Source of the DNA: Streptococcus sp. DD13
Lineage (GTDB): Bacteria > Bacillota > Bacilli > Lactobacillales > Streptococcaceae
Reading direction: 5' to 3'
Assembly: GCF_001578875.1 (NCBI RefSeq)
Contig: NZ_KQ969506.1
Span: 710,778-754,356 of the forward strand
Length of the DNA stretch: 43,579 nucleotides
Both the position numbers and the translations under genes were made by a program. Positions 24,921-33,928 of this stretch are shown piece after piece. Each line of letters starts with the position of its first letter. Within the stretch, counting starts at the first letter, position 1. The notes beneath the pieces were generated by a model. That model was not told the DNA's origin and did no database searches. It saw only the letters and a list, made by a program, of their open reading frames with translations.

Positions 24921-25958
24921 TCATGAAGTAAATGAAAGTAGCCTTAATAATAGGAGATCAAAAAGGTATTCTTTTTCCATTTTTCCAGATTTTATCTCAA
25001 AATCACATTGAATCAACTCTTTCACAGCCTGTTCAAAAAAGGAAATGGAATACTGGCGAGAATCACGTAAAGCAAAGCGAACCTGATAGGGATTGACTTG
25101 CCTTCCGAGAATCCTAGATAAGCTCGCTACAATCTGGCTTTCTCCTCCTTGTCTTTGAGAGAGAATTTTCACTTGCAACATGATGCGAAATTGATTCAGC
25201 AAAATAGCCACTAACTGCACTTCTTCTTGCCCTTGAAGTCTAAGGTCTGAGACCAGCTGGCGTGCCTTATCAATCTTCCCCTGCAAGAGCAACTGACTCA
25301 GCTCAAATACATTGTCTTGCAAGGTTTTCGGAAGTGCTTCCTGAATATCTTCCAAGGTGACGAAGCCTGAAGCCTTATAGGCCAGTAAAAACTGAATATT
25401 TTTATGACATTCTGAAAAATCCATATTCGACTTTTCTAAAAATGCCCGAAAAACGGAAGGCTCCATCTGGAGACCGACATTTTGAACCACTTTTGAAAAG
25501 TAGGAAGCAAGTTCTGCTTCCTTAATACTCGCAGCCTCAATGACACGCGCGTCTCTTTTCAACAATTTCACAATCCTGCGTTTTCCATCCAGCTTGCCAG
25601 GGGCAAAGAAAATCACGCGATTGGTTTCATTAGGATGTTCAAGGTAGGCCTCTAATTTCTTGAGTTCATCTTCTTTTAAGAAATTTTTCTTTTGAGTGGT
25701 CACGTCTAAGAACTGATCTACTAGAATAATCTTTTCTTCCTCAAAAAATGGAAGGCTTTCTAAATCATTTAAAACCTCTTCGAAAACAGACTCCGATAGA
25801 TCAAAATAAGAAAAACGGAGATCACTCGCCTCATAGTGAAGGAGCTCTAACAACTTTTCTTTGACCTGCGCATATTGCCCCAAGTCCTCTCCTGTAATCA
25901 CCGTGAGGGCCGGAAGATTCTCTAGGCTCAGTAATTGTACTTCTTCTATCGCTAACAT
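24921..25958 (-). CDS. holA: DNA polymerase III delta subunit
   Basis: Clamp-loader subunit that opens the sliding clamp. The 345-residue sequence has the family pattern: N-terminal LPALTVITGEDLGQYAQVKE, SLPFFEEEKIILVDQFL near residues 72-90, VIFFAPGKLDGKRRIVKLLK, and the late ALRDSRQYSISFFEQAVKEL region. Its partner delta' (holB) is at the left of the window. An extended -10 ends 6 bp before its ATG, directly downstream of a terminator. Confidence 0.93.
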   Translation of the reverse strand: MLAIEEVQLLSLENLPALTVITGEDLGQYAQVKEKLLELLHYEASDLRFSYFDLSESVFEEVLNDLESLPFFEEEKIILVDQFLDVTTQKKNFLKEDELKKLEAYLEHPNETNRVIFFAPGKLDGKRRIVKLLKRDARVIEAASIKEAELASYFSKVVQNVGLQMEPSVFRAFLEKSNMDFSECHKNIQFLLAYKASGFVTLEDIQEALPKTLQDNVFELSQLLLQGKIDKARQLVSDLRLQGQEEVQLVAILLNQFRIMLQVKILSQRQGGESQIVASLSRILGRQVNPYQVRFALRDSRQYSISFFEQAVKELIQCDFEIKSGKMEKEYLFDLLLLRLLSFTS

Positions 25959-25964
25959 GTCCTC

Positions 25965-25973
25965 ATTATACCA
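25965..25973 (-). promoter_or_regulatory. Extended -10 of holA
   Basis: Minus strand TGGTATAAT, then GAGGAC, then ATG 25958. The spacing would put the RNA start at or next to the start codon. The -35 region lies inside the preceding terminator hairpin. Confidence 0.5.
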
Positions 25974-25974
25974 A

Positions 25975-26000
25975 AAAAGCTCGCCAACAAGCGAGCTTTT
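25975..26000 (-). terminator. Terminator after the ABC exporter gene
   Basis: AAAAGCTCGC and GCGAGCTTTT form a perfect 10-bp stem around CAACAA, with a T run on the minus strand. Confidence 0.8.
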
Positions 26001-26026
26001 GTAAAAATGAAGAGAGAAATCAATCC

Positions 26027-27631
26027 TTAGGCTCCTAATTCAATGACTTGATTGAGGAAGGACTTGGTCGCATCCGAGAGATGATGACTGACCATAATCA
26101 CTGTAGGGACCTGTGAAAGGATGGATTTTTCCACCTGTTGAGCAGTTTCCTGATCCAAACTAGCCGTCGCTTCATCTAAAATCATCACAGACTTCCCGCG
26201 CAGCATAGCCCGCGCGATAGCGATCCGTTGCCGTTGTCCTCCTGAAAGATTGCTTCCATTGTCCTCAATCAGAGTGTCTGGTTCAAACGCATCAAGCTTC
26301 AGCAGAGACAAGATCCGCTTGATATCTTCATCCGTATGCTCCCCTTTTAGGTCTACATTGCGTCGAATACTATCATTAAACAAAAAGGTCTGTTGATTGA
26401 CATAAGAAAGACTGTGAAAGACTGGTCCTTGGTTAACTTGCTGATTTACAAGGTAATCTCCACTTTGAGGAAGAATTTGCCCTGTTAAAATCCGTAACAA
26501 ACTTGTCTTCCCACAACCACTCTCCCCTGTCAGGGCGTACTTCTTCCCCTTTTCAAAGATGAGATTGGACGGCAAATTTATGGCCTTTTCCCCGTAGGAA
26601 ACATGGATATTGTGTAGTGCCAAATCCTCAATCACCTGAGTGGGGCTATCTTTCATTTGAGCAGATTCTATCAAGCCTGCCTGCTTAGACCACAAAGCTG
26701 ATGTCCATTCATTTGAACTCTCGCTAAACAGATTCACATCCGCAAATTGACTCGCATATAGGTCCTGTCCTGAACGATAAAATTCTCGTTCGGAGATAAA
26801 GACCATGACAGCTGCTCCAAAGGATGGAAGCAGAGCACTAACCGATAAGAAAGCTCCCATTTCTACACGTCCAATTAAGACTAAATAGGACAAAAAGCCA
26901 AGGGCGAATACGGTGACAAGGGCATTTACAAAGGTCAAAACAGCACTCATCATAGCCGTAAATGTTTCTGTCTTTAAGACGACTTTTGAATAACGATAAG
27001 ACGCTTCTCGAGACTTCTGAAAGAAGACAGAAAAAGCAACATTCTCTAAAAAAGTATCGTATCCTTGCAATAGTTCTCGCATCTTAGCCAAATATCCTTC
27101 TTTTGCCTCTTGTGTCTGAAGGATCAGACCAGATAATTTCTTTTGGAACAGTTGAGGAACGATGGTCATCACTCCAAACGAAACAAGGGCTAGGATAGCC
27201 ATACTATAGTGGATCAAGGCCAATCCGAGGAAGACAAATAGGGTTGTCGCAGCTTTTTCTACCATGGATAACCATTTTTCCAAGGTCAAATCAAGCACTT
27301 TGTTCACATCATGAACATAAGTGGATAAGCGCTCTCCATGATCTTTTTGATGAAAGTCTTCATAAGAAAGTAAGGCATGGTAGTGGTCCAAACTCTGCTT
27401 GATCCCTTGCTCTAAAAAGAAGACTGCATTGGCTTTGGTTTTCATTTTTAGATACAGCATCACTGAAAATGCCAGGTAGACTCCGACTACCAAACCAATA
27501 TGAAAGAACAGTTGCCGTATATCACTGACTACCAAGAGTGATAGCGAATAAGACATCGCCACTTCCAAAAAACTACAGAGCACGGCTACCACTGCAGCCC
27601 ACCGGACACTCCTAAATCGCGTTAACTTCAT
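26027..27631 (-). CDS. ABC exporter, fused membrane and ATPase domains
   Basis: A 534-residue half-transporter. A six-helix exporter membrane domain occupies residues ~1-300 and the ATPase the rest, with Walker A ALTGESGCGKTSLLRIL, Q-loop SYVNQQTFLFNDSI, signature NLSGGQRQRIAIARAML and Walker B VMILDEATASLDQ. It would act as a homodimer or pair with a partner not present here. I start at MKLTRFRS (27631), preceded by GAGGAGAG. Substrate unknown; such genes export peptides, lipids or drugs. It stands alone, with no immunity, peptidase or peptide gene alongside. The 260 bp upstream hold no gene. Confidence 0.85.
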   Translation of the reverse strand: MKLTRFRSVRWAAVVAVLCSFLEVAMSYSLSLLVVSDIRQLFFHIGLVVGVYLAFSVMLYLKMKTKANAVFFLEQGIKQSLDHYHALLSYEDFHQKDHGERLSTYVHDVNKVLDLTLEKWLSMVEKAATTLFVFLGLALIHYSMAILALVSFGVMTIVPQLFQKKLSGLILQTQEAKEGYLAKMRELLQGYDTFLENVAFSVFFQKSREASYRYSKVVLKTETFTAMMSAVLTFVNALVTVFALGFLSYLVLIGRVEMGAFLSVSALLPSFGAAVMVFISEREFYRSGQDLYASQFADVNLFSESSNEWTSALWSKQAGLIESAQMKDSPTQVIEDLALHNIHVSYGEKAINLPSNLIFEKGKKYALTGESGCGKTSLLRILTGQILPQSGDYLVNQQVNQGPVFHSLSYVNQQTFLFNDSIRRNVDLKGEHTDEDIKRILSLLKLDAFEPDTLIEDNGSNLSGGQRQRIAIARAMLRGKSVMILDEATASLDQETAQQVEKSILSQVPTVIMVSHHLSDATKSFLNQVIELGA

Positions 27632-27844
27632 CTTTCTCTCCTCATCCAAATGCTTGTTGAGCATCCCATTTTTCGTCTTACATTTTTCATTCCAAGAAAA
27701 CGGAAGGGCCTTTCTTCTTTTACGGATGCTTTTTATCCCTTCCCTTTTATTATTCGTAATGGAGAGATAGTTTTGGAAAGAATATCTTGTTTTAGACTCA
27801 AATCACATTCTAAAGAGGACGGATAGGACGGAATCCCCCTTCAC

Positions 27845-27890
27845 AAAAAAATCGAACCCTGTCTCTATGGAAGACATTTAGGTCCGATTC
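27845..27890 (-). terminator. Terminator of the aroE-like/MFS/aroD/reductase operon
   Basis: Minus strand: GAATCGGACC and GGTTCGATT plus inner TGTCT/AGACA pair into a long imperfect stem, followed by TTTTTTT. It lies 37 bp past the reductase stop. Confidence 0.7.
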
Positions 27891-27926
27891 TTTCATTTAT
27901 CTGTTTTCTTTATTGAGATTACGATT

Positions 27927-30830
27927 TTATTTCACTTGTTCGGCAGCCAGTTTACCTGAAGTCAGGGCCCAAGCGTTGTTGGCACCAGATGGTGAGTCGG
28001 TTCCCATGACACCACCGACAACCTCACCAGCAGCATAAAGACCTTTGATAACGTGACCTTTGGTATTGTGGACTTGCAATTGCGTGTCCACAACCAAGCC
28101 ACCCATGGTCGTTGCAAAACGTGGTTTTTGCTCAATCATGTAGTAAGGGCCTTCTCCTACTGGGACTTGCAAGAACATACTTGGACGCCCAAACTCTTCA
28201 TCGACACCCGTTTCAACAGCCTTGTTGAAGCGCGCTACGGTATCTGCAAGAGCATGCCTATCCATACCTGCTAAGTCAGCCAGATCTTCTAACGTTTCAG
28301 AATGGAAGAGGAAAGGTGTCTTGCTACCATTTGCTTCCAACCACTCGTTGACTTCTTTTGGTGAAATACCAGCTTCAGCCAAGCCTTCACGGAAGCTGTC
28401 AAAATGTTTTTGGTCCAAAAGCAAGTACAGTACTTTTGGCTCTTGTTCCATCAAGACTTCTAAGATGTCGTGGTTGCTTGCCCGTTCATTGATGACACGA
28501 TGCCCAAGTGAATTGACCAGAATACCATTTTCCTTGAGGACACGTAAGTTCCCATCAATCGTTGATTTGGCTGTACCTGGTGAAACTTCTACTCCATTCG
28601 GATAGATTTTACCGTAATCCATCATAAGGGTAGCCGCATCCACGTCTGGAGCTTGAGCCATTTGGACGCCCTCACCCATTGATGAGCGAGTGCCGTAGAA
28701 GAGGACATCTTTAAGATCCTCTGACAGCATGGCCTTGTTGTTCCCATAACCACCTGTCGTGAGGATAACCGCCTTCGCTGTGAAGCGGTGAGTTATTCCG
28801 TTTTCTTCCACTGCTACTAGGCCTGTTACATTGCCTTGACCGTCTGTCAAGAGTTTTTCAGCCTTGGTTTGCAGAAGCAATTGAACACCAGAATCTGCCA
28901 TTTTGGCACGGACAGCATCCGCAAAGCCGTGCCCTCCATGGGCATAGGCTAGCTCACGATTTTTACGGTATTCTGCTAGGATGTGCAGGCCACCTGCCAT
29001 GTCATAGTTGACTCCTACATAATCGTGAACCCAATCAGTGGTTTGACCCACGTTTGTAGCCAGGAGTTCGACCAACTCGACCACATTTTTGTGATTCCCA
29101 TTTTTTAGGAAGTCTTCGACCATGATTTGTGGCTCATCGTCTGTAACTCCAGCTTCGTGTTGAAGACGTGAACCGAGCACCACCTGGTTTCCACCCGATA
29201 CCGAGATTGCACCTCCAATAAAGCTGAGTTTTTCAATCAAGACGGTCTTTAAGCCCAATTCATCTGCACGAAGGGAGGCCGCAATACCCGCAGCACCACC
29301 ACCGACAACGACGACATCCACTTCTTCTTCGAAGACTTCTGTTGAGCGTTCGATGATTGGTTTTTTACGTGCCTTCAAGACATCCACAGCATCTTGACCG
29401 CTAGCCTGACGTGCTGCATCGGATACGCCATCAATGACCCCTTGGCTGGTTGAGGACGCACCCGATACGGCATCCACATTCAGTGTTTGGAATTCGATGA
29501 TTTGTTTTGGCATGCGCTCAAATACCAAGTCAGACAAACCAGCTGATTCTCCTGAATTGTCAATCTCAATCGCTGTAATCTTGTGCTCATCGAAGGTGAC
29601 CACCATTGGCAATTCGCTATTGTGACCATAAGCGGTCACATGGTATTGACCTGGTGTGAATTCTAAGTCCTTGCTCATCAATTCTTTTAAGCGTGCCGCT
29701 TTCGCTTTCTCCGCTTCGACATCCTTGACAAGGAAGAAGGTATCGTCCATGAAGTCCCACAGTGGCTCTGGAATAAAGAGAGCCTCACGGTCATGTACAT
29801 CAGCGAATGGTTGAACTTCCTTACCAGCTTTGATACTGCCAGCCCAATCAGCATCTACTAGATACCCTTTGGCTACAGCAATCAAGTCATAACCGGCTTT
29901 TAAGGCTCCTTCTGCATCTTCTTTTTGCAGGATGGCACCGACACCGATAATAGGAGTTTCAGCCAATTTACCCGTTTTTTGTGCGTTAAATTTGGTCACG
30001 AGCATTTCTGGATCGGTATTATCGACGATGGAACTTCGTGTATACACCCCCATAGAGAAATGGAAGTAATCCAAATCATACTCAGCCAGTTCCTGTAAAA
30101 GGTACATGGTATCTTCAAAGCGAATACCTGGTTCTTCCAATTCTTCAGGTGAGAAGCGGTAGCCCAAGATAAAGTTTTCTGCCCCTTCTTCTGCAATCAC
30201 GCGTTTGGCTGCTTTGACGACTTCTAGAGGAAATTTTGCCCGTTTTTCAATGCTACCTCCCCAAGCATCTTCCCGACGGTTTGAGTGAGGGGAGAAGAAC
30301 TGTTGCAAGAGATAAGTATTGGCTCCGTGCAACTCCACTCCGTCAAAACCAGCCTGGATAGCCCGACGGACCCCTTCAGCAAAGTGATCAATCATGGCTA
30401 AGATTTCTTGGTGGGTCATCTCCGTTGGGACAGGAGCGTTTGGTCGAAGGGCTGCTACAGGCGAAGCCGAAATCGGATTTTTCCCTTCGTTCATATTTGG
30501 GAAGCCCATCCGACCAGCATGGTAAATCTGAATGATAGCTTTTGAGCCTTTTTCTTTAATTGCAGATGCCAGGCGAGCTAGGCCAGGGATCTTGTCATCC
30601 GTGTCAATCCCAACAGCTCCATAGAAGCCACGACCAAAGTTTTCGACAAAAGCAGACTCCACAATAATCGCACCTGCTTCACCCGAACGATGAGCATAAT
30701 ACTCTACCAATTCTTGAGGGATTTTCCCATCAAAGTAAGCAGATTGAGTGGTCATGGGGGACATGACGATCCTGTTTTTGAGCGAAGCTCCATTTTTTAG
30801 GGAAAATGCTTCAAATAATTGTTTTGACAT
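27927..30830 (-). CDS. Three-module flavin reductase: OYE, FMN_bind and fumarate-reductase-like FAD domains
   Basis: A 967-residue cytosolic protein. Residues ~1-345 form an Old Yellow Enzyme barrel (NRIVMSPMTT; QIYHAGRMG; HGANTYLLQQFFSPHSNRR near 167). Residues ~395-475 are an FMN_bind domain with DAVSGASSTSQG (~457), where ApbE attaches FMN covalently. Residues ~495-967 are a fumarate-reductase-type FAD domain (VVVVGGGAAGIAAS ~507; TMGGLVVD; GLYAAGEVVGGVMG). Electrons would pass from NAD(P)H via OYE and FMN to the FAD site, where an alpha,beta-unsaturated acid is reduced. The HHTMGG and HGxNRLGGNA motifs of fumarate reductases read here as ATTMGG and GTDSPSGANN, so fumarate is unlikely. It ends an operon with aroD, MFS and aroE-like genes. 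The start is ATG 30830 after AAGGAG, not GTG 30836. Confidence 0.85.
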   Translation of the reverse strand: MSKQLFEAFSLKNGASLKNRIVMSPMTTQSAYFDGKIPQELVEYYAHRSGEAGAIIVESAFVENFGRGFYGAVGIDTDDKIPGLARLASAIKEKGSKAIIQIYHAGRMGFPNMNEGKNPISASPVAALRPNAPVPTEMTHQEILAMIDHFAEGVRRAIQAGFDGVELHGANTYLLQQFFSPHSNRREDAWGGSIEKRAKFPLEVVKAAKRVIAEEGAENFILGYRFSPEELEEPGIRFEDTMYLLQELAEYDLDYFHFSMGVYTRSSIVDNTDPEMLVTKFNAQKTGKLAETPIIGVGAILQKEDAEGALKAGYDLIAVAKGYLVDADWAGSIKAGKEVQPFADVHDREALFIPEPLWDFMDDTFFLVKDVEAEKAKAARLKELMSKDLEFTPGQYHVTAYGHNSELPMVVTFDEHKITAIEIDNSGESAGLSDLVFERMPKQIIEFQTLNVDAVSGASSTSQGVIDGVSDAARQASGQDAVDVLKARKKPIIERSTEVFEEEVDVVVVGGGAAGIAASLRADELGLKTVLIEKLSFIGGAISVSGGNQVVLGSRLQHEAGVTDDEPQIMVEDFLKNGNHKNVVELVELLATNVGQTTDWVHDYVGVNYDMAGGLHILAEYRKNRELAYAHGGHGFADAVRAKMADSGVQLLLQTKAEKLLTDGQGNVTGLVAVEENGITHRFTAKAVILTTGGYGNNKAMLSEDLKDVLFYGTRSSMGEGVQMAQAPDVDAATLMMDYGKIYPNGVEVSPGTAKSTIDGNLRVLKENGILVNSLGHRVINERASNHDILEVLMEQEPKVLYLLLDQKHFDSFREGLAEAGISPKEVNEWLEANGSKTPFLFHSETLEDLADLAGMDRHALADTVARFNKAVETGVDEEFGRPSMFLQVPVGEGPYYMIEQKPRFATTMGGLVVDTQLQVHNTKGHVIKGLYAAGEVVGGVMGTDSPSGANNAWALTSGKLAAEQVK

Positions 30831-30839
30831 GGTCACTCC

Positions 30840-31601
30840 TTACTGACTGCTATCCAATTTGAAAGTATCTAAAATCGTCCGCAACTCTGAAACAGGTACT
30901 TGACCAGGTGCAGAAGCTTTGGCAGCAGCTCCAAAGGTAGCGGAGGAACCAAAGGCTTCTCCAGCTACACGGCTGACCATCCCTAGTGCTCCCATCGACA
31001 TGGTAATTAAGGGACGTTCTGAGACAGCTTTTCGTTCTGCTGTTGCTTGCAAAAGGGTTAAGACATCCAGGTTTGACTGAGGCATCACTGCAATCTTACA
31101 GATATCTGCTCGTCTTTCCTCCATAAGAGCCAGACGACGGACGATTTCATCCTTTTCTGGTGTCGCATCAAAGTCATGATTGCACATAATGACCTTCACA
31201 CCATGCTCATGAGCCAGGTCAATCATTTCTTGAACATCTCTTTCAGGCATGAACAGTTCCAAGTCGATCAAATCAGCTTTTCCACTTGTTACCACTGCTT
31301 TGTAGATATCAAAGTAAAGCGCATCAGAAATTTCCAATACCCCACCTTCCTTGGCTGTCCGGAAGGTTACCAAGAGAGGTTTTTGTGCCGCTTCTTTCAC
31401 ACGATGGGAAAAGGCAGCGACTGCTTGAGGAGTTTCGACAGCTTCATAGAAATCAATCCGCCATTCAATGACATCACAATCTAAGTCACGCGCCTGTTTC
31501 GCCGCAGCCAAAATTTCAGCTTCTGTTTGTCCTACCAGAGGAACGAGAATTTTTGGTCGTCCTTGACCAAATACGACATTTTCAACTTGAACAGTTTTCA
31601 T
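30840..31601 (-). CDS. aroD: Type I 3-dehydroquinate dehydratase
   Basis: Interconverts 3-dehydroquinate and 3-dehydroshikimate through a Schiff base. In the 253-residue product the base His142 (CNHDF) and Schiff-base Lys169 (ICKIAVMP) are visible, together with EWRIDFYE and the C-terminal MSMGALGMVSR and SSATFGAA. It reads through 9 bp to the reductase and lies 9 bp after the MFS gene. Location with a carrier and a YdiB-type dehydrogenase, not with aroA/B/C/K, suggests a catabolic copy; a biosynthetic role cannot be excluded without the rest of the genome. Confidence 0.93.
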   Translation of the reverse strand: MKTVQVENVVFGQGRPKILVPLVGQTEAEILAAAKQARDLDCDVIEWRIDFYEAVETPQAVAAFSHRVKEAAQKPLLVTFRTAKEGGVLEISDALYFDIYKAVVTSGKADLIDLELFMPERDVQEMIDLAHEHGVKVIMCNHDFDATPEKDEIVRRLALMEERRADICKIAVMPQSNLDVLTLLQATAERKAVSERPLITMSMGALGMVSRVAGEAFGSSATFGAAAKASAPGQVPVSELRTILDTFKLDSSQ

Positions 31602-31610
31602 TCCAGTCTC

Positions 31611-32804
31611 CTATTTTTTTGTTGTATCGATTGTTTGGTAATAGCGAATAAAGACGATCACGGCAATCACAAACCCGATGACTGCAAACACGGTATCCAT
31701 CAACATCACATTTTGGAGGCTCATCCGTCCACCAAAGAAAGGAATCGCAAACGAAGCAATCGAACCAAATGTGTAGAAAATTGAGGTGATCGTTCCTTTA
31801 CCGGCTGGGAACATTTCTCCCATCACTGTCAATCCTAATTGCATCACACCACCTGCTGCAAAGAAACCAACCAGAGCGGCACCAATCTGCATCACTGTTG
31901 GACTAGGGAACAAGTACATGACAGCGATGGAAATCATAGACATAAAGGTATAAGGAAGAACTAAATTAACTGGACGAATTTTTATCCCTACAAGTGCTGT
32001 AAAGGCTACACACACCAAAGTTCCTGTGGAATAGGTCGATAAGAGCAAGGAAGCAGCCCCCTCGTCCATCCCTGCAACCGATTGGCCATAAGCGGAGATG
32101 AACTGGGAAATCGTATAGAAAGTCGCTTGTGAGATAAAACCATAGAGAACAAAAGCGACCCCTTCTAACCACATTTTGGGTTGAGATTTGAATACAGAAA
32201 CAGATTCTTCTTTTTTCTCACCAGCCGCTTCTGCTTCTTTCGCATCTTGGTCTGGGAAAGGGGTCCGCCAAACCAATAAAGCATTTAACAAAAGAGCTAA
32301 TGCTGCGATATAAAAGCTTAATTGATACTGGCCTACAGCAGTCGCTAAGAGGATGATAAAAGGCAGAATCCACTGTCCAATTTGAACTGCCGCCTTAATC
32401 AAAACAGTAGCAGTTCCGGCATTTTTCGGATAAGCTTCCATCAAGGCAGGATAGGTTCCGGAATCTAAGAAGGAATTTGCAATCCCTGCGATCACTGTTA
32501 AGATTGCGGCAACTGTCGTATTTGGCGCATAGAGCAAGCCGACAAAATACAAGATGTAACTCACCATTCCAAGTAGAACAAACGGTTTTCGACCAAACTT
32601 ATCCGATAAGTAGCCTGAAAAGACAATGGCAATCAAGCGACCAATCCCCAACATCGAAACAACTGTCATCACCCCTTGAGCATCCGTATTCCACTGGACA
32701 CCTAAAGCAGCCTTGTTTTGAGAAATAATCACAACCCCAATCCCATGGACGATATAGTTAATGTATAGAGACAAGGCTGTTAAGTGGTAATTTTTCTTTG
32801 TCAT
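31611..32804 (-). CDS. MFS transporter, YdiN/YdiM type
   Basis: A 397-residue permease with 12 hydrophobic segments and a hydrophilic middle loop at ~185-205 (PDQDAKEAEAAGEKKEES). The MFS signature between helices 2 and 3 is GYLSDKFGRKPFVLLG. The arrangement carrier + YdiB-type dehydrogenase + AroD copies the E. coli ydiN-ydiB-aroD neighbourhood, so uptake of quinate, shikimate or dehydroshikimate is the best guess. The substrate is inferred from context only. Confidence 0.8.
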   Translation of the reverse strand: MTKKNYHLTALSLYINYIVHGIGVVIISQNKAALGVQWNTDAQGVMTVVSMLGIGRLIAIVFSGYLSDKFGRKPFVLLGMVSYILYFVGLLYAPNTTVAAILTVIAGIANSFLDSGTYPALMEAYPKNAGTATVLIKAAVQIGQWILPFIILLATAVGQYQLSFYIAALALLLNALLVWRTPFPDQDAKEAEAAGEKKEESVSVFKSQPKMWLEGVAFVLYGFISQATFYTISQFISAYGQSVAGMDEGAASLLLSTYSTGTLVCVAFTALVGIKIRPVNLVLPYTFMSMISIAVMYLFPSPTVMQIGAALVGFFAAGGVMQLGLTVMGEMFPAGKGTITSIFYTFGSIASFAIPFFGGRMSLQNVMLMDTVFAVIGFVIAVIVFIRYYQTIDTTKK

Positions 32805-32828
32805 AAATTCAAATCTCCCCTCGTTTTC

Positions 32829-33704
32829 TTATTTAAATAAGACGGACTCAACATAATCAATCGGCATTTCTTCACCTGTAATCAATTGAAAGGCTTCTGC
32901 TCCTTGATACAACATCATTTTCAATCCATTAAAGGCAATTTTAGCTCCATTTTCTCTCGCAAATTTCAATAATTTCGTTTCTGCTGGCGCATACACCACG
33001 TCCATAATCGCTAAGTCAGGACGAATCAACTCAGGATCATTGATCAAGGAAACATCCTCTTGTGGTTTCATCCCTGCACTCGTCGCATCGATATAAATAG
33101 AAGACTCTGCCAAGGATTTTTTGAACGCTTCCTGGTCCTCCAAATGGTTCAGCGTCGCAATCGTATCTGTATTTTCTAGGATTTTACGGACTGTTTCTTG
33201 TCCATTCGCGTAAGTCTTATCATCACGGTTAAAGATGCGAAGCTCCTTTGCACCGTCTAAGGCCGCTTGAATCGCAATCGCTGTTCCTGCACCTCCACAA
33301 CCTGTAATCGTGACGATTTGGTCTTTAATTTCTACCCCTTCTGATGCGAGCGCTTTCATCGCTCCTACACCATCTGTGATATGACCTACCAAATGTCCGG
33401 TTTCATTCACATTGACAACCGTGTTGACTGCACCCACCAATTTTGCTGCTGGAGATAACTCATCTAGCAAGGGGAGGATAGCTTGTTTATTTGGCATGGA
33501 AACATTTGAACCTTGAATTTTGAGGGCACGAATTCCTTGCACAGCATCTGCTAATTCTTCATTCCCAACTTCAAATGCTAAATAGGCATAGTCCATCTTA
33601 TTTTTTGCGAATGATTCATTCCACATGGTTGGTGAAAGACTATGGCGAATAGGATATGCAATTAAGCTAACTAGCAATGTATGACCATTTAAACGTTCTG
33701 ACAT
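32829..33704 (-). CDS. Quinate/shikimate dehydrogenase (YdiB/AroE family)
   Basis: Oxidises quinate or shikimate, or reduces the 3-dehydro forms, with NAD(P). The 291-residue product (start ATG 33704, with AGAGG upstream) has [14 protein letters not shown] at 16-29, SMPNKQ with catalytic Lys73, ITDGVGA with Asp111, a Rossmann loop [14 protein letters not shown] and [21 protein letters not shown] and [10 protein letters not shown] resemble YdiB, which accepts quinate and NAD, more than biosynthetic AroE (TIPHK). First gene of a four-gene operon with a ~210-nt leader. Confidence 0.88.
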   Translation of the reverse strand: MSERLNGHTLLVSLIAYPIRHSLSPTMWNESFAKNKMDYAYLAFEVGNEELADAVQGIRALKIQGSNVSMPNKQAILPLLDELSPAAKLVGAVNTVVNVNETGHLVGHITDGVGAMKALASEGVEIKDQIVTITGCGGAGTAIAIQAALDGAKELRIFNRDDKTYANGQETVRKILENTDTIATLNHLEDQEAFKKSLAESSIYIDATSAGMKPQEDVSLINDPELIRPDLAIMDVVYAPAETKLLKFARENGAKIAFNGLKMMLYQGAEAFQLITGEEMPIDYVESVLFK

Positions 33705-33734
33705 GATAATACCTCTTTTTATGATGTTTTTAAC

Positions 33735-33767
33735 GTGGAGTATTCCACTAGTATTTGCCAAAATGGC
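33735..33767. promoter_or_regulatory. Two dyads in the leader of the dehydrogenase operon
   Basis: GTGGA-GTAT-TCCAC at 33735-33748 and GCCA-AAA-TGGC at 33757-33767 are perfect inverted repeats just upstream of the first gene. They could be repressor sites or RNA hairpins. No regulator gene is adjacent to the operon. Confidence 0.35.
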
Positions 33768-33919
33768 TTGTAGAGTGACACACTAACATACAACCCATTT
33801 TTCAATGTAAAAAAGAATGTGACCTTTTATCCCCTTGTCTGAAATACCCCTTTCCTCTCACTTCTTTTCCTGAAATCATCCTCCAAGAGAAAGTTCGTGA
33901 TTTTTTTAACGATGTCTTC

Positions 33920-33928
33920 ATTATACCA
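33920..33928 (-). promoter_or_regulatory. Extended -10 of the dehydrogenase operon
   Basis: Minus strand TGGTATAAT about 215 bp upstream of ATG 33704, with no good -35. The 486 bp between this operon and the aldolase gene hold this promoter, the leader dyads, a direct-repeat copy and a terminator; no gene is seen. Confidence 0.45.

Noticed and set aside
26027..27631. Bacteriocin or lantibiotic exporter
   Set aside because: No peptidase domain, precursor peptide, immunity or modification gene lies beside it.
30840..33704. Reading aroD and the aroE-like gene as simply the core shikimate biosynthesis genes
   Set aside because: The carrier, the large reductase, the YdiB-like motifs and absence of aroA/B/C/K nearby make a catabolic role more likely. 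Not fully excluded without the genome.
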